Part shown: positions 8,734 to 16,977 of the stretch, piece after piece | How positions within the stretch are numbered: the stretch's first letter is position 1 | Layout of the letters: every line of letters begins with the position of its first letter | Source: Terriglobia bacterium | Lineage (GTDB): Bacteria > Acidobacteriota > Terriglobia > JAJPHL01 | DNA length: 64,000 nt | NCBI GenBank assembly: GCA_021325275.1 | Contig: JAJPHL010000002.1 | Span: 62,001-126,000 of the forward strand | Direction: 5' to 3' | The notes under the pieces: generated by a model | Seen by the model: only the letters and a program-made list of their open reading frames with translations | What the model was told of the DNA's origin: nothing | The model's database searches: none | Position numbers and translations under genes: made by a program

Positions 8734-9825
8734 TTATTCGTAAGCCAACGCCGCGATCGGATCTTGTTTCGCCGCTTTCACCGCCGGGTAGAGCGATCCG
8801 ATCATCGAGCCGATCAGCGCGATCACAGCGGCGATCAAGAACCACCACACGGGAATTTCGAACGTGAGCGTGGGCTTGGCCTTTTGGATCGCGTTCTCGA
8901 GCGCGATGCTCGCACCGAAGCCGATCACCACGCCGATCGCGGTGATTATTGAGACTTCCCGCATGATCAAGTTGGCGATGTAGACGCTCGATCCTCCCAG
9001 CGATTTCAGAATCCCAATTTCGCGCGTGCGTTCGAGGACGGCGGAATACATCGCAAGGAAAATCACTAGGAATCCGACCGAAACCGAGATGCCGATCATC
9101 ACGACCATGAAGGTGTTCACGGGATAGCCTTCCATGGTCGTCATCAGCGACGTAATTTCCTCCATCGAGTGGATGCTATAGCTCGGCAACAGCACGTTGA
9201 AAGCCTCGATGACGGCGGGAATGTTTTTCGGATCGTCGACCTTCACGTAAAACACCGACGCTTTGTTGTCGCTTCCATTCAATTCCTGCATGGTTTTGAG
9301 CGGCGCATAGAGGCGCGAGCCCTTTCCGCTGTCCACCACGCCCACGACTTTGAAAACGCGATTCAACATTTCGGCGCGATCACCGGCGTGTAGATGATTG
9401 TCGCGCGCGTAGAGATCGTCGATCAACAATTCCAGACCGCCTTGCAGATCGCGCCCTTCGGTGAAACGAAATCCGCCCGTGACTTGACGAAAGCGATCAT
9501 CGATACCGCCGATGAAGGTCAAGCCGCTCTTGTTGACCATCAACACCGGCGCGACCGCCGCGACGTGCGCCTCTTTGGCAAGCCGCGGACCGAGCGATTC
9601 GGGCATCGCCGCCGATCCGAATGTTGCAATATAGCTCGCGCCCGGCCCTTTTACCACAATGTCCGCGCCAATCCCCTTGGTGCGCGCCACGTTATCGTTC
9701 ACGAGACCGCGCACCAGTCCCACGGTGCTCAAGATCAGCAAGACTTCCAGCGCCACCGCGATCACGCTCAGCGCCGTGCGCGTCTTGCGGTATCCCAAAT
9801 TGTTCAACACCATTTGGTTGACCAT
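8734..9825 (-). CDS. ABC transporter permease, FtsX/MacB-like
   Basis: The 363-residue protein has one N-terminal membrane segment (about 15-38), a periplasmic MacB_PCD-like domain of about 200 residues, and three C-terminal membrane segments (about 245-270, 290-315, 330-352). It ends with PIAALAYE, typical of the FtsX-like permease family. This architecture belongs to type VII ABC systems (LolCE, MacB, FtsX). It lies between the DUF4292 lipoprotein gene and the LolD-type ATPase gene with gaps of 3-4 bases. Lipoprotein transport or macrolide/peptide export are both possible; the lipoprotein neighbour favours an envelope role. Confidence 0.9.
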   Translation of the reverse strand: MVNQMVLNNLGYRKTRTALSVIAVALEVLLILSTVGLVRGLVNDNVARTKGIGADIVVKGPGASYIATFGSAAMPESLGPRLAKEAHVAAVAPVLMVNKSGLTFIGGIDDRFRQVTGGFRFTEGRDLQGGLELLIDDLYARDNHLHAGDRAEMLNRVFKVVGVVDSGKGSRLYAPLKTMQELNGSDNKASVFYVKVDDPKNIPAVIEAFNVLLPSYSIHSMEEITSLMTTMEGYPVNTFMVVMIGISVSVGFLVIFLAMYSAVLERTREIGILKSLGGSSVYIANLIMREVSIITAIGVVIGFGASIALENAIQKAKPTLTFEIPVWWFLIAAVIALIGSMIGSLYPAVKAAKQDPIAALAYE

Positions 9826-9828
9826 GCG

Positions 9829-10707
9829 CTATTTCACTCCCGCTAGTTTGGCCGGCGTTTTTTCTAGATCCACCACTTCGGTTCCCGCGGGGATCGTGAG
9901 ATTGAATTTGTCGTCGTCGAGATCGCGGTTCAGTTCGATCTTCTGCACCGTCAGCTTGACGCCGTATTCGTCGGCGGGGCGCATGATGGTGATGGTGTGC
10001 GGAAACGAGATGCCGTGCGTGACTTTATAGTTTTCGTAGCGCGCGTCGGAGACGATGTCGCCCTTGGGATCGAAAATGATTTGCCGCGAGAGCAGCAAGG
10101 TCGTGCGATCGAACCACAAGTTGCGCGCCAGCAGGATATTGTTGCCGCGTCCCGCGAGCACGTGCACGATGTAGGTGGCCTTCTCCTCGTCGGTTTGATT
10201 CTCCAACACCGCGCGTTCGTCGGCCGCGATGGGTTTCACCACCAGCGCGTCATAGAGATGCTGCGGGCGGATCATTTCGAGTTTGTTGGCGCTGGGCCGT
10301 TCCATTTCATTTTTTCCCACCACCAATTTGTTTTTGGTGGGGAGATGCACCTTGAACTCCTTGCCGTCGGTGATCATGTCGAAGACGCGGCTGCCGACCA
10401 CCGGCAGTTGCCCGATCAAGCGGAACATGCCCGGCTTGCGGATGAGCACGAAAGCGCGAATTTCCTTGTACTGCTCGATCTCGCCCTTGTTGACCGAGCC
10501 CACGGAGGGCTCCAGGTTCACAGTGGCATTGATGGTGCGCACCTGCTGGTCCCACGCGCGGACCTTGCCCACCAAATCTTCCAGGGAAGCTGTCGCAAGT
10601 TGTCCGGAAGGAGCGCCGCGCCTGGGGATTCGCAACGTTCGGACAATGCAACCGGAAGTCAACGCCACCGTCACCAGCAAGGCTGGGAGGTATCGGCGGA
10701 TCATCAA
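9829..10707 (-). CDS. DUF4292-like outer-membrane lipoprotein (LolA/LolB superfamily fold suspected)
   Basis: The 292-residue protein has a signal peptide ending in a lipobox (VALTSGC, Cys at about residue 20), so it is probably a lipoprotein. The body is rich in beta strands, with LEDLVGKVRAWDQQVRTINA followed by KPGMFRLIGQLPVVGSRVFDMITDGKEFKVHLP. This pattern is typical of DUF4292 and LolA/LolB-like half-barrels that hold acyl chains. It is the first gene of a four-gene minus-strand run: lipoprotein, permease, ATPase, ispG. Together with the type VII ABC transporter it could be part of a lipoprotein or lipid trafficking device. The family assignment is from pattern recognition only. Confidence 0.75.
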   Translation of the reverse strand: MMIRRYLPALLVTVALTSGCIVRTLRIPRRGAPSGQLATASLEDLVGKVRAWDQQVRTINATVNLEPSVGSVNKGEIEQYKEIRAFVLIRKPGMFRLIGQLPVVGSRVFDMITDGKEFKVHLPTKNKLVVGKNEMERPSANKLEMIRPQHLYDALVVKPIAADERAVLENQTDEEKATYIVHVLAGRGNNILLARNLWFDRTTLLLSRQIIFDPKGDIVSDARYENYKVTHGISFPHTITIMRPADEYGVKLTVQKIELNRDLDDDKFNLTIPAGTEVVDLEKTPAKLAGVK

Positions 10708-10731
10708 GTTACAACAATATCATAGGCCCGG

Positions 10732-10820
10732 TTTTTCTCTGCGTCTCTGCGTTCTCTGCGTTGTAGAAAGCGTAGCCCTTTGGCTGGCGGTTTTTTTAAC
10801 GCAGAGAACGCAGAGAAAAA
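10732..10820. repeat. Hairpin repeat of CGCAGAGAA words
   Basis: TTTTTCTCTGCGTCTCTGCG and onward (10732-10762) pairs with AACGCAGAGAACGCAGAGAA and onward (10798-10820), about 23 complementary bases around a 35-base spacer. It lies in the gap between the stop of the 10826 gene and the start of the DUF4292 lipoprotein gene. A T tract flanks it on both strands, so it may terminate transcription. The word set matches the other repeats in this window. Confidence 0.75.
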
Positions 10821-10825
10821 TCGAA

Positions 10826-11278
10826 TCAGGCTAGGAAACGCTCTGCAAATTCCCGCGAATTCATCCGAACCTCCAACCACGACGCGAAAACATCGGGCGT
10901 TTCCATCCACACGCGGAACCATAGCGCGATTTCCTCGCGTTCTTTTCTGACGCCTGGATTCACACGCGGATTTCGCGCGACCAACTCCGCGGACTCGCGG
11001 GCCCGTCGCGCGGCGCGGATGCACGTTGCAGGTTCGGCGGCGCGGCGCGCGTCCAACTGCGCGATCGCTTGGGCGGCGCCGGAAAGCGTGTCGAACGCAA
11101 TGATCTCGCGGAATTCCCGCGGCAATCCGCCAAGAGACGCGTCAACTTCCACGCCACGCTCTTCGAGGACCGCGAGCAAATAGCGATCCGAGACGCGACC
11201 CTTCTCGCCGAGACGCTGGTGCAGCAAGCGGCGGATCGCGGCGGCGTCGGGCGCGGCCACGCGGATGCGGTGATGCAT
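10826..11278 (-). CDS. Unknown soluble protein
   Basis: About 150 residues from the ATG at 11278; a GTG at 11320 overlapping the upstream stop would give 164. There is no clear Shine-Dalgarno, so the start is open. The body is helical and Arg/Ala/Glu-rich, with RIRVAAPDAAAIRRLLHQRLGEKGRVSDRYLLAVLEERGVEVDASLG near the start and a C-terminal helix ending NSREFAERFLA. There is no signal peptide or membrane segment. It is the last gene after the TPR gene, mltG and ruvX, all on the minus strand. I do not recognise the family. Confidence 0.6.
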   Translation of the reverse strand: MHHRIRVAAPDAAAIRRLLHQRLGEKGRVSDRYLLAVLEERGVEVDASLGGLPREFREIIAFDTLSGAAQAIAQLDARRAAEPATCIRAARRARESAELVARNPRVNPGVRKEREEIALWFRVWMETPDVFASWLEVRMNSREFAERFLA

Positions 11279-11306
11279 CTCGATGTACTCGAGGATCAGC
11301 GACTTC

Positions 11307-12689
11307 TTACTTCTTTTCACGGGGCGGCGGGACCGCGCCGTACACAAACGCCGGCGTAATCGTCGAAAGCGGAATCTTGCCCCAATGGAGATCGACCGCC
11401 GGACGACGCGACGGAGCGGGCGCGAGAATCGGTCGCACCGGTTCGTCCGGCGGCGGAGCCGACGCGGGCGGAGGTACGGCGTTTTCTACAGGCGGCGGAC
11501 TCGGCAAACGATTCAGCGCCACAAGATCTCTTAGCGGTGCGCCGAGCGTCAAGCCGCTGAGCGCTGCGGCGGGAACCGTCGCGAGAGTCAATGACGGCGC
11601 CGGCGCGGGCGGAGGAGATTTCGGCGGTGCGGGGTCAGCTTTCTTTGGTTCCGGCCTTTTTTCCGGCGGCGGCAGGCTCTCCGCCACGTTCGTAACCGGT
11701 TTGGTCTCCACCGCGGGCGACTTTTCCACCGCTGCCGATGGCGGCAAGGGCGGAGGATCCATCCACAAAAAATCGCCGGCATCGGCGCCGAGGGTCAATC
11801 CACCGACGGCCAGCGGCGGGATCACAACCAAGTTAGCCGCCGCGGTCTTCACCGGAGGCGGCGCGGCGCCGGGCTTGCCCGACGACACCATGTTCTCCGC
11901 GCGCAGATCGGCGGCCAATGTTTCGTTGTTCGGGAAGACCATCAGCGCGCGAGTCAGCACGCCACGCGACGCGGCCTCATCGCCGCGCGCGCGATAGACC
12001 ATTGCCAGCACGCGCATCGGTCCTAGAGCTTTCCAATTCGTCAGGTCGACCGCGTGCTGCGCGTATTTCAACGCCCGATCGGGATCGGTTTGACGCAAGA
12101 AAACAGCCAGCCCCGAGAGCGCCACCGTGTCGTCGGGATCGCCGGCCAGCGCCACGTTCCAATCGAGCGCCGCTTGATTGATTTGACCGAGCGTCGCGAG
12201 AATATTCCCGCGCAGCGAACGCGCGTCGTTGCGTTTCGGCGCGATTTCCAACGCCTTGGTCACTTCCGCCAGGGCGTCCTGATAGCGATCTTCCTGCAAA
12301 AGCACCGCCCCGAGTTGCATATGCGATTGCTCCGACCGCGGACGCCTCTCCAGCAGGAAGCGCCATTCCGCCTCGGCGCGTTTCCAATCGCGGCGGGCCA
12401 TGTAAAGCTGCCCGCTCAACTCGCGCAGATCGAGATTGTCGGGCTCGTGCGCGATCAGCGGTCCCAGGTGCGCCTCGGCTTCAGCCAAGCGTCCGGTTTG
12501 AATCTCCATGGCCACGATGAACGGAAACGCGCGCGCATTGGTGGGATCATCTTTCACCGCGTCGAGCAACACTTTGTACGCCATCTCGTACTTCTCTTCG
12601 TGCATCAATTCGACGGCGCGATCGATGAGATCCTTTTGCGGCCCGGCTTGCGCTTGCATCAACGCGAAAATGAGAAGAAGAAAATGCAT
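11307..12689 (-). CDS. Secreted TPR protein with proline-rich C-terminal half
   Basis: The 460-residue protein begins with a short signal peptide (MHFLLLIFALMQAQA). Residues 20-275 are tandem TPR-like helical repeats, for example AVLLQEDRYQDALAEVTKAL and ALNPEDTV-type turns. Residues 285-460 are low-complexity Pro/Ala/Glu with runs such as PPPLPPS. A short motif, (A/S)GLTLGA, occurs twice, at about 292 and 385. TPR domains bind partner proteins, and the Pro-rich tail may span the envelope. It sits 3 bases after mltG and may belong to a peptidoglycan-related operon. The exact partner cannot be told. Confidence 0.8.
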   Translation of the reverse strand: MHFLLLIFALMQAQAGPQKDLIDRAVELMHEEKYEMAYKVLLDAVKDDPTNARAFPFIVAMEIQTGRLAEAEAHLGPLIAHEPDNLDLRELSGQLYMARRDWKRAEAEWRFLLERRPRSEQSHMQLGAVLLQEDRYQDALAEVTKALEIAPKRNDARSLRGNILATLGQINQAALDWNVALAGDPDDTVALSGLAVFLRQTDPDRALKYAQHAVDLTNWKALGPMRVLAMVYRARGDEAASRGVLTRALMVFPNNETLAADLRAENMVSSGKPGAAPPPVKTAAANLVVIPPLAVGGLTLGADAGDFLWMDPPPLPPSAAVEKSPAVETKPVTNVAESLPPPEKRPEPKKADPAPPKSPPPAPAPSLTLATVPAAALSGLTLGAPLRDLVALNRLPSPPPVENAVPPPASAPPPDEPVRPILAPAPSRRPAVDLHWGKIPLSTITPAFVYGAVPPPREKK

Positions 12690-12692
12690 GGA

Positions 12693-13736
12693 TTATCCGT
12701 GGGCGTGCTGCGCCACTTTTCGCCGATACGCCTGCACCTGGCGTTCATGTTCGGCGAGCGTGCGCGAAAAAACGTGGCCGCCGTCGGTGTCCGCGACGAA
12801 ATACAAAAAGTCGGTGGCCGCCGGACGATACGCCGCTTCCAGCGCCGCGAGTCCTGGATTCGCCACGGGACCGGGAGGCAATCCGCGATTCACATACGTA
12901 TTATACGGAGATACGCGCTTGAGATCGCTGGCATAAATACGTCCGCGATAACCGTGCTCCCCTTGATATCCAGCAAGGATCGCCGCATAGACCACGGTGG
13001 GATCGCACTGCAGCGGCATTCCCATGGTCAAACGCTTCTGAAAAACTCCGGCGACAAGCGGGCGCTCGCTCGATTTTCCGGTTTCCTTTTCCACCAGCGA
13101 CGCCAGTGTCACCACTTCCAACTCGCGCCCCGGCGGCAGCTTTTCATTCTTGGTGAGCGCCGCGACAACCTGGCGGAATCGCGCGACCATCGCCTGCACC
13201 ATCGCCGCGGCGGTGGCGTGTCGCGTGAAGCGATACGTGTCTGGAAACAAGAACCCTTCCAGATTCGCGGCGTGCGGCGCGATGTCGGAGATCAACGCCG
13301 CGTTGTGCGCCGCGGCCACGAAATCTTTTCGGGAAGCTAATCCCGATTTCTCGACGATGTCGCCGATTTCGAACAGGTTGAGTCCTTCCGGGATCGTCAG
13401 CTCGTGATAGAAAACCTCGCCGCGCTCGAGCTTGCCGTAGGCGCCCGAGAGCGACACGTCGCCATCGAACTGATATTCGCCTGCTTTCAACTTGGGCCGC
13501 GGCCAACGCGAAAAATGCCATGCCAGAAAGGTCCAGCGGCTCCGCACGACGCCCGATTGCTCCAGCGCCAGCGCGATTCCGCGCGCGCCCGAGCCCGGCT
13601 CGATTTCGAGCGTCACCGGATGGTTCAGATGCACCGGTTGTGAGTCGCGCCAGAACTTCGGTCCGGCCCACGCCGCGGCCACCGCGAGAATCAAAGGGAT
13701 GAAGTACGAAAAAATACCGCGCCGCTTGCGACTCAT
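12693..13736 (-). CDS. mltG: Endolytic murein transglycosylase MltG
   Basis: The 347-residue protein has an N-terminal membrane anchor (about 6-25), a LysM-like small domain (about 35-110) and the YceG catalytic domain. The catalytic Glu lies in LASLVEKETGKSSERPLVAGVF, and the C-terminal half has the expected QCDPTVVYA, SPYNTYVNRGLPPGPVANPG and FYFVADTDGGHVF-like motifs. MltG cleaves nascent glycan strands at the inner membrane and ends their growth. It overlaps ruvX by one base at 13736, a common mltG-ruvX arrangement. Confidence 0.95.
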   Translation of the reverse strand: MSRKRRGIFSYFIPLILAVAAAWAGPKFWRDSQPVHLNHPVTLEIEPGSGARGIALALEQSGVVRSRWTFLAWHFSRWPRPKLKAGEYQFDGDVSLSGAYGKLERGEVFYHELTIPEGLNLFEIGDIVEKSGLASRKDFVAAAHNAALISDIAPHAANLEGFLFPDTYRFTRHATAAAMVQAMVARFRQVVAALTKNEKLPPGRELEVVTLASLVEKETGKSSERPLVAGVFQKRLTMGMPLQCDPTVVYAAILAGYQGEHGYRGRIYASDLKRVSPYNTYVNRGLPPGPVANPGLAALEAAYRPAATDFLYFVADTDGGHVFSRTLAEHERQVQAYRRKVAQHAHG

Positions 13737-14164
13737 CAGATGGCCGGCGCCTCCACGCGATCGAGGTAACTTTGCAAGAGAATCACGGCAGAGAGCCGAT
13801 CGACGGCGGCCTTTCGCTTCTCGAGACTCACGCCGCTCGACTTCAGCACGCGCTGCGCTTCAGCCGTGGTGAGTCGCTCGTCCCACAATTCCACTCGCAC
13901 GCCCAGGCGACGCTCCAGTTGCGCGCCGAAAGCCTCGGCCTTTTGCGCTTGTACACCGGCGTGACCACTCATGTTCAGCGGCTCACCGAGTAACACCATT
14001 CCGATTTCGTATTGACGCGCGAGTTTCTGAAGCGCTTCCAGATCGCCGCGCATGTTTTGACGCACGATCGTCTGGAGTCCTTGCGCGGTGATTCCCAAAG
14101 GATCGGAAATCGCCACGCCGATGCGGCGCGCGCCAAGATCGAGGGCCAGGATACGCTTCTTCAC
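13736..14164 (-). CDS. ruvX: Putative pre-16S rRNA nuclease (YqgF/RuvX)
   Basis: About 142 residues from a GTG at 14164. The RNase H-like core starts KKRILALDLGARRIGVAISDPLG, followed by a middle GEPLNMSGHAG loop and the DERLTTAEAQRVL motif, all family hallmarks. RuvX/YqgF trims the 5' end of 16S rRNA. An ATG 30 bases upstream is in frame but lies in the divergent neighbour; the -10 box TATAAT at 14172-14177 is 7 bases from the GTG, which supports that start with a leaderless transcript. Confidence 0.93.
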   Translation of the reverse strand: MKKRILALDLGARRIGVAISDPLGITAQGLQTIVRQNMRGDLEALQKLARQYEIGMVLLGEPLNMSGHAGVQAQKAEAFGAQLERRLGVRVELWDERLTTAEAQRVLKSSGVSLEKRKAAVDRLSAVILLQSYLDRVEAPAI

Positions 14165-14170
14165 TGTCGT

Positions 14171-14177
14171 TATTATA
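14171..14177. promoter_or_regulatory. Symmetric -10 box serving divergent ruvX and DoxX-like genes
   Basis: The heptamer TATTATA reads TATTAT on the plus strand (14171-14176) and TATAAT on the minus strand (14177-14172). It is 8 bases from the plus-strand ATG at 14185 and 7 bases from the minus-strand GTG at 14164. One near-palindromic -10 may drive both genes with start codons at or next to the transcript ends. Neither -35 is obvious. Confidence 0.55.
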
Positions 14178-14184
14178 GGACGAT

Positions 14185-14877
14185 ATGAAATCATCGTCGG
14201 TCGGGCGGATCGTTTTTGGCGCGTCGGCCGTGCTGTTCGGCGTGATCGCGCTGAAGTGGTACGACGAGTACACGTGGCAGGGACTCTCCAGAATCTGGAG
14301 CCTGCCGTTTGGCCGAATCGCCGGCGGAGCCTTGATGGTCTTGCAGATGGCCGGTGGAATCGGCTTGCAGAGCCGGAAAACCGCGCGCGTCGCGGCGTTC
14401 GTGCTGGGTGTGGTCTATGGCGCGTTCTCGCTGGTTTGCGTGCTGAACATTGCGAACGCGCCGAAAGAGTACGGCCGCTATCCGAATTTCTTCGAACAGC
14501 TTTGCCTGCTCAGCGCCGCCATGTCGTTCTACCACGCGGCTGCGGCACGCTCAGGACTCGGCGTCTCGGCCATTTCCTTCGCGGTAACCCAGATCGTCTA
14601 CTTTGCGCCGACGATCCACTCGGTTCCCAAGTGGATTCCACCGAATCAGAGATTCTGGGCGATCCTCACGACCGCGGCATTTGCGCTCGCCGGCCTGGCC
14701 CTTCTGTTCAACCGCCAGGCCAAGCTCGCCGCGCGTCTGATGGCCGCGATGGTCGCGCTGTTTGGCGTGCTAGTTTGGATCCCGCTGCTCGTCGCGCATC
14801 CCGAGGCGCATTCCAACTGGTCCGAATTCGCCTTGACCTTCCTCATCGCCGGCGCATCCTGGACCGTGGCTGACTGA
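14185..14877 (+). CDS. DoxX-like integral membrane protein
   Basis: The 230-residue protein has about seven hydrophobic segments. The first 125 residues resemble the four-helix DoxX-like layout, with FGASAVLFGVIALKW, a conserved FGRIAGGALMVLQMAGGIGL turn and a VLGVVYGAFSLVCVLNI helix. A second half repeats helices up to residue 225. There are no catalytic motifs, so function is unknown. It diverges from ruvX and stands alone before the sigma-factor cassette. Confidence 0.75.
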   Translation: MKSSSVGRIVFGASAVLFGVIALKWYDEYTWQGLSRIWSLPFGRIAGGALMVLQMAGGIGLQSRKTARVAAFVLGVVYGAFSLVCVLNIANAPKEYGRYPNFFEQLCLLSAAMSFYHAAAARSGLGVSAISFAVTQIVYFAPTIHSVPKWIPPNQRFWAILTTAAFALAGLALLFNRQAKLAARLMAAMVALFGVLVWIPLLVAHPEAHSNWSEFALTFLIAGASWTVAD

Positions 14878-14952
14878 AGACCGCAAAAAAATGTTCGGGG
14901 CTGACCGGAAAACCCTGCGTCTCAGTAGTTATCCGCTTCGAAAGGACTACGT

Positions 14953-15573
14953 GTGGGTAACTCAGGCGCTTCCGGCATTTTGGAGGACTGGGGTGGTGCT
15001 GTAGCCCGAGGGCTTCGGCCGCTTACCTCGAGGCCTGATTCAACCGCACGGCGCATGGCGGAAGTGCCTCCAGACGAAGAGGTCACACGGTTATTCAGCG
15101 AACTGCACGCGTCTCTTCGGCGCTACATGATTTTCCTCGGCGCCTCGCCGCAGGATGCCGACGACGGAGTGCAAGAAACCTTTCTGCGACTTCACAAGCA
15201 TCTCCAAACCGGCGCCCAACGAATCAACCTGCAAGCGTGGCTCTTTCACGTGGCCAAGAATCTTGTACGCGACCGGCGCAAAAGCGCCTGGATGCGGTTT
15301 AGATCCGCTCTAGGACCAAGCGACGAATGGCTATCCTTTCTGCGGGAACCAGGGGACACACCAGAGGGTCGCCTCTTAAGAGCGGAGCGTCTCGCGTGGT
15401 TTCACTCGGCCATCGTGCAGCTCACACCGCAACAAGCCGAGTGCCTACGTTTGCGTGCTGCCGGACTCCGCTACCGTGAGATCGCCGAGGTGATGGGGAT
15501 CGGCATCTCCGCCGTGGGCGAATTGGTTCAACGAGCCGTGACTCAACTGAACAAGGATTCCAATGGACACTGA
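14953..15573 (+). CDS. ECF-type RNA polymerase sigma factor
   Basis: The 206-residue product starts at a GTG preceded at good spacing by AAAGGA. The first 35 residues are an unstructured extension. Region 2 runs from about 42 to 110, with DADDGVQETFLRLHKHL and the -10-binding WLFHVAKNLVRDRRK. Region 4 runs from about 150 to 200, with LTPQQAECLRLRAAGLRYREIAEVMGI as helix-turn-helix. It has no extra C-terminal domain. The gene overlaps the anti-sigma gene by 11 bases, so they are co-produced. Target promoters cannot be deduced. Confidence 0.92.
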   Translation: MGNSGASGILEDWGGAVARGLRPLTSRPDSTARRMAEVPPDEEVTRLFSELHASLRRYMIFLGASPQDADDGVQETFLRLHKHLQTGAQRINLQAWLFHVAKNLVRDRRKSAWMRFRSALGPSDEWLSFLREPGDTPEGRLLRAERLAWFHSAIVQLTPQQAECLRLRAAGLRYREIAEVMGIGISAVGELVQRAVTQLNKDSNGH

Positions 15574-16096
15574 AAACCAAGTACGCGGTTCCATGAATTG
15601 TGCGGAGCTGGCCGGCGCGCTGCTACTGGCGTCGGACGGCGAGCTCGATCGCCAAGCGGTGGCGGCCTTGGACGCCCATCTCTCGCAATGTCAAACGTGC
15701 CGCGCGCGGCAGAGTCGCTTCCGCCAGATGGATGACAGCCTTCTTGAATGCCGCGAGATCCTGGAAAGCATCAGTCCGTCCCGGCGGGACGCGCGTGCGC
15801 GACGGAGTGCCTGGCGCGCGTGGCTGCCGCCCGACACACTTGGGAGATGGGCTGCGCTCTCACTCGCCGGTTTGATTGTCGTGGCGATGCTGATCGTTGC
15901 ACCTCGCGATGCTGAGCGGCGTGATGTGGCCAAATCATCAAGGGATCACATCGCGGTGATCCAAGTGGAACTGCCGCTGGCGCCGGTCGGCAATCCGTTC
16001 CTGGACGCCTCGCAATCTGAATCCTCGGTCGCAGTCGATGTTTCGCTTGATTTGAACGGCCGGCCGCAAAGTTGGCGGCTCGCCGATTGGCGCTGA
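15563..16096 (+). CDS. Membrane anti-sigma factor with zinc-finger (zf-HC2)
   Basis: The 177-residue product has an N-terminal zf-HC2 anti-sigma module (H-x3-C-x2-C in AHLSQCQTC at about 39-47, plus Cys near residue 13) and one membrane segment (about 94-112, LSLAGLIVVAMLIV). An exported C-terminal tail of about 65 residues follows. AAGGA lies 5 bases before the ATG. It should hold the ECF sigma factor at the inner membrane until a signal reaches its outer tail. It is encoded immediately after that sigma factor. Confidence 0.88.
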   Translation: MDTENQVRGSMNCAELAGALLLASDGELDRQAVAALDAHLSQCQTCRARQSRFRQMDDSLLECREILESISPSRRDARARRSAWRAWLPPDTLGRWAALSLAGLIVVAMLIVAPRDAERRDVAKSSRDHIAVIQVELPLAPVGNPFLDASQSESSVAVDVSLDLNGRPQSWRLADWR

Positions 16097-16112
16097 TTTG
16101 GGAGCACGAATC

Positions 16113-16934
16113 ATGTTCAAACACACACTCTTTTGGATCATCCTGGCTTTGAGCTGCGCAGCGGCGGCCCAAGGCAATCCTCGCAATGGCGCTCCCGCAA
16201 CGGAGAAGGGCGCGTACGAGCGGCTTGTCACGAGCGCGCCGTTTTCCGCGGAATCCATCACTGAAGTGATTCAAACGGCGAGCGACGGGAGTCACGTCAG
16301 ACGCGCCACAACTGCGGTGGTAGCCCGAGACTCCGAGGGACGCACACGATTCAGTCAGAGCCTGTCCTCATTGTTGCCTGGACCACAGCGAGTCCTGACG
16401 ATCATCCGCGATCCAGTGGCCGGCGTGAGGTACTTGATTGATTCCAAGGAAACGGTGGCTCGCCGTGAACCATTGCCGTCTGCATCGATGACCGCTAAAC
16501 CTGCGCTTCCCTGGACGCCGCAGGAAGCGGCCGCCAAGGTCGCGCGTCAATCTTTGCTGTCGATGTTGTCGGGCCGCGTCAATGCCGCCCTCACCCAAGG
16601 CCTTCGCGTGGACCTAACACCGCTTGGTGATCAAACGATGGAAGGTCTGCTGACAACCGGGGCCCGAGCAACGACGGTGGTTCCGGTGGGGCAAATGGAC
16701 AACGAGAAAGCGCTCACGTTTGTCTCCGAGGCGTGGTACGCGCCGGAGTTGAGCATTATCGTAATGAGCAAGGTGAGCGATCCCATTCTCGGTGAAACCG
16801 ATTTTCAACTGACCAAGTTGAAACGCGCGGAACCTAATCCAAGTTTTTTCGAAATCCCCTCGGGCTACCGCATCGCGGGACCTGGATTTCCAAATCACCA
16901 AGAAGACCTTCGCCAGGAGAACGACGAACGGTGA
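16113..16934 (+). CDS. Secreted protein of unknown function in the ECF cassette
   Basis: A GGGAG sits 8 bases before the ATG at 16113, giving 273 residues; an upstream TTG is less likely. A signal peptide (about 1-22, FWIILALSCAAAAQ) precedes a mature domain rich in beta strands, with ESITEVIQTASDGSHVRRATTAVVARDSEGRTRFSQSL in the first 100 residues and PELSIIVMSKVSDPILGETDFQLTKLKRAEPNPSFFEIPSGYR near the end. The latter resembles the C-terminal segments of acidobacterial proteins that accompany ECF sigma factors, but the function is unknown. Confidence 0.75.
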   Translation: MFKHTLFWIILALSCAAAAQGNPRNGAPATEKGAYERLVTSAPFSAESITEVIQTASDGSHVRRATTAVVARDSEGRTRFSQSLSSLLPGPQRVLTIIRDPVAGVRYLIDSKETVARREPLPSASMTAKPALPWTPQEAAAKVARQSLLSMLSGRVNAALTQGLRVDLTPLGDQTMEGLLTTGARATTVVPVGQMDNEKALTFVSEAWYAPELSIIVMSKVSDPILGETDFQLTKLKRAEPNPSFFEIPSGYRIAGPGFPNHQEDLRQENDER

Positions 16935-16977
16935 TCCGGAAAAATCATCACCGGCTCGTTATCGCTGTGAGAGACTC

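Noticed and set aside
14907-14921. ECF promoter (GGAAAAC and CGTC) before the sigma factor
   Set aside because: The two boxes are only about 4 bases apart, not the 16-17 expected.
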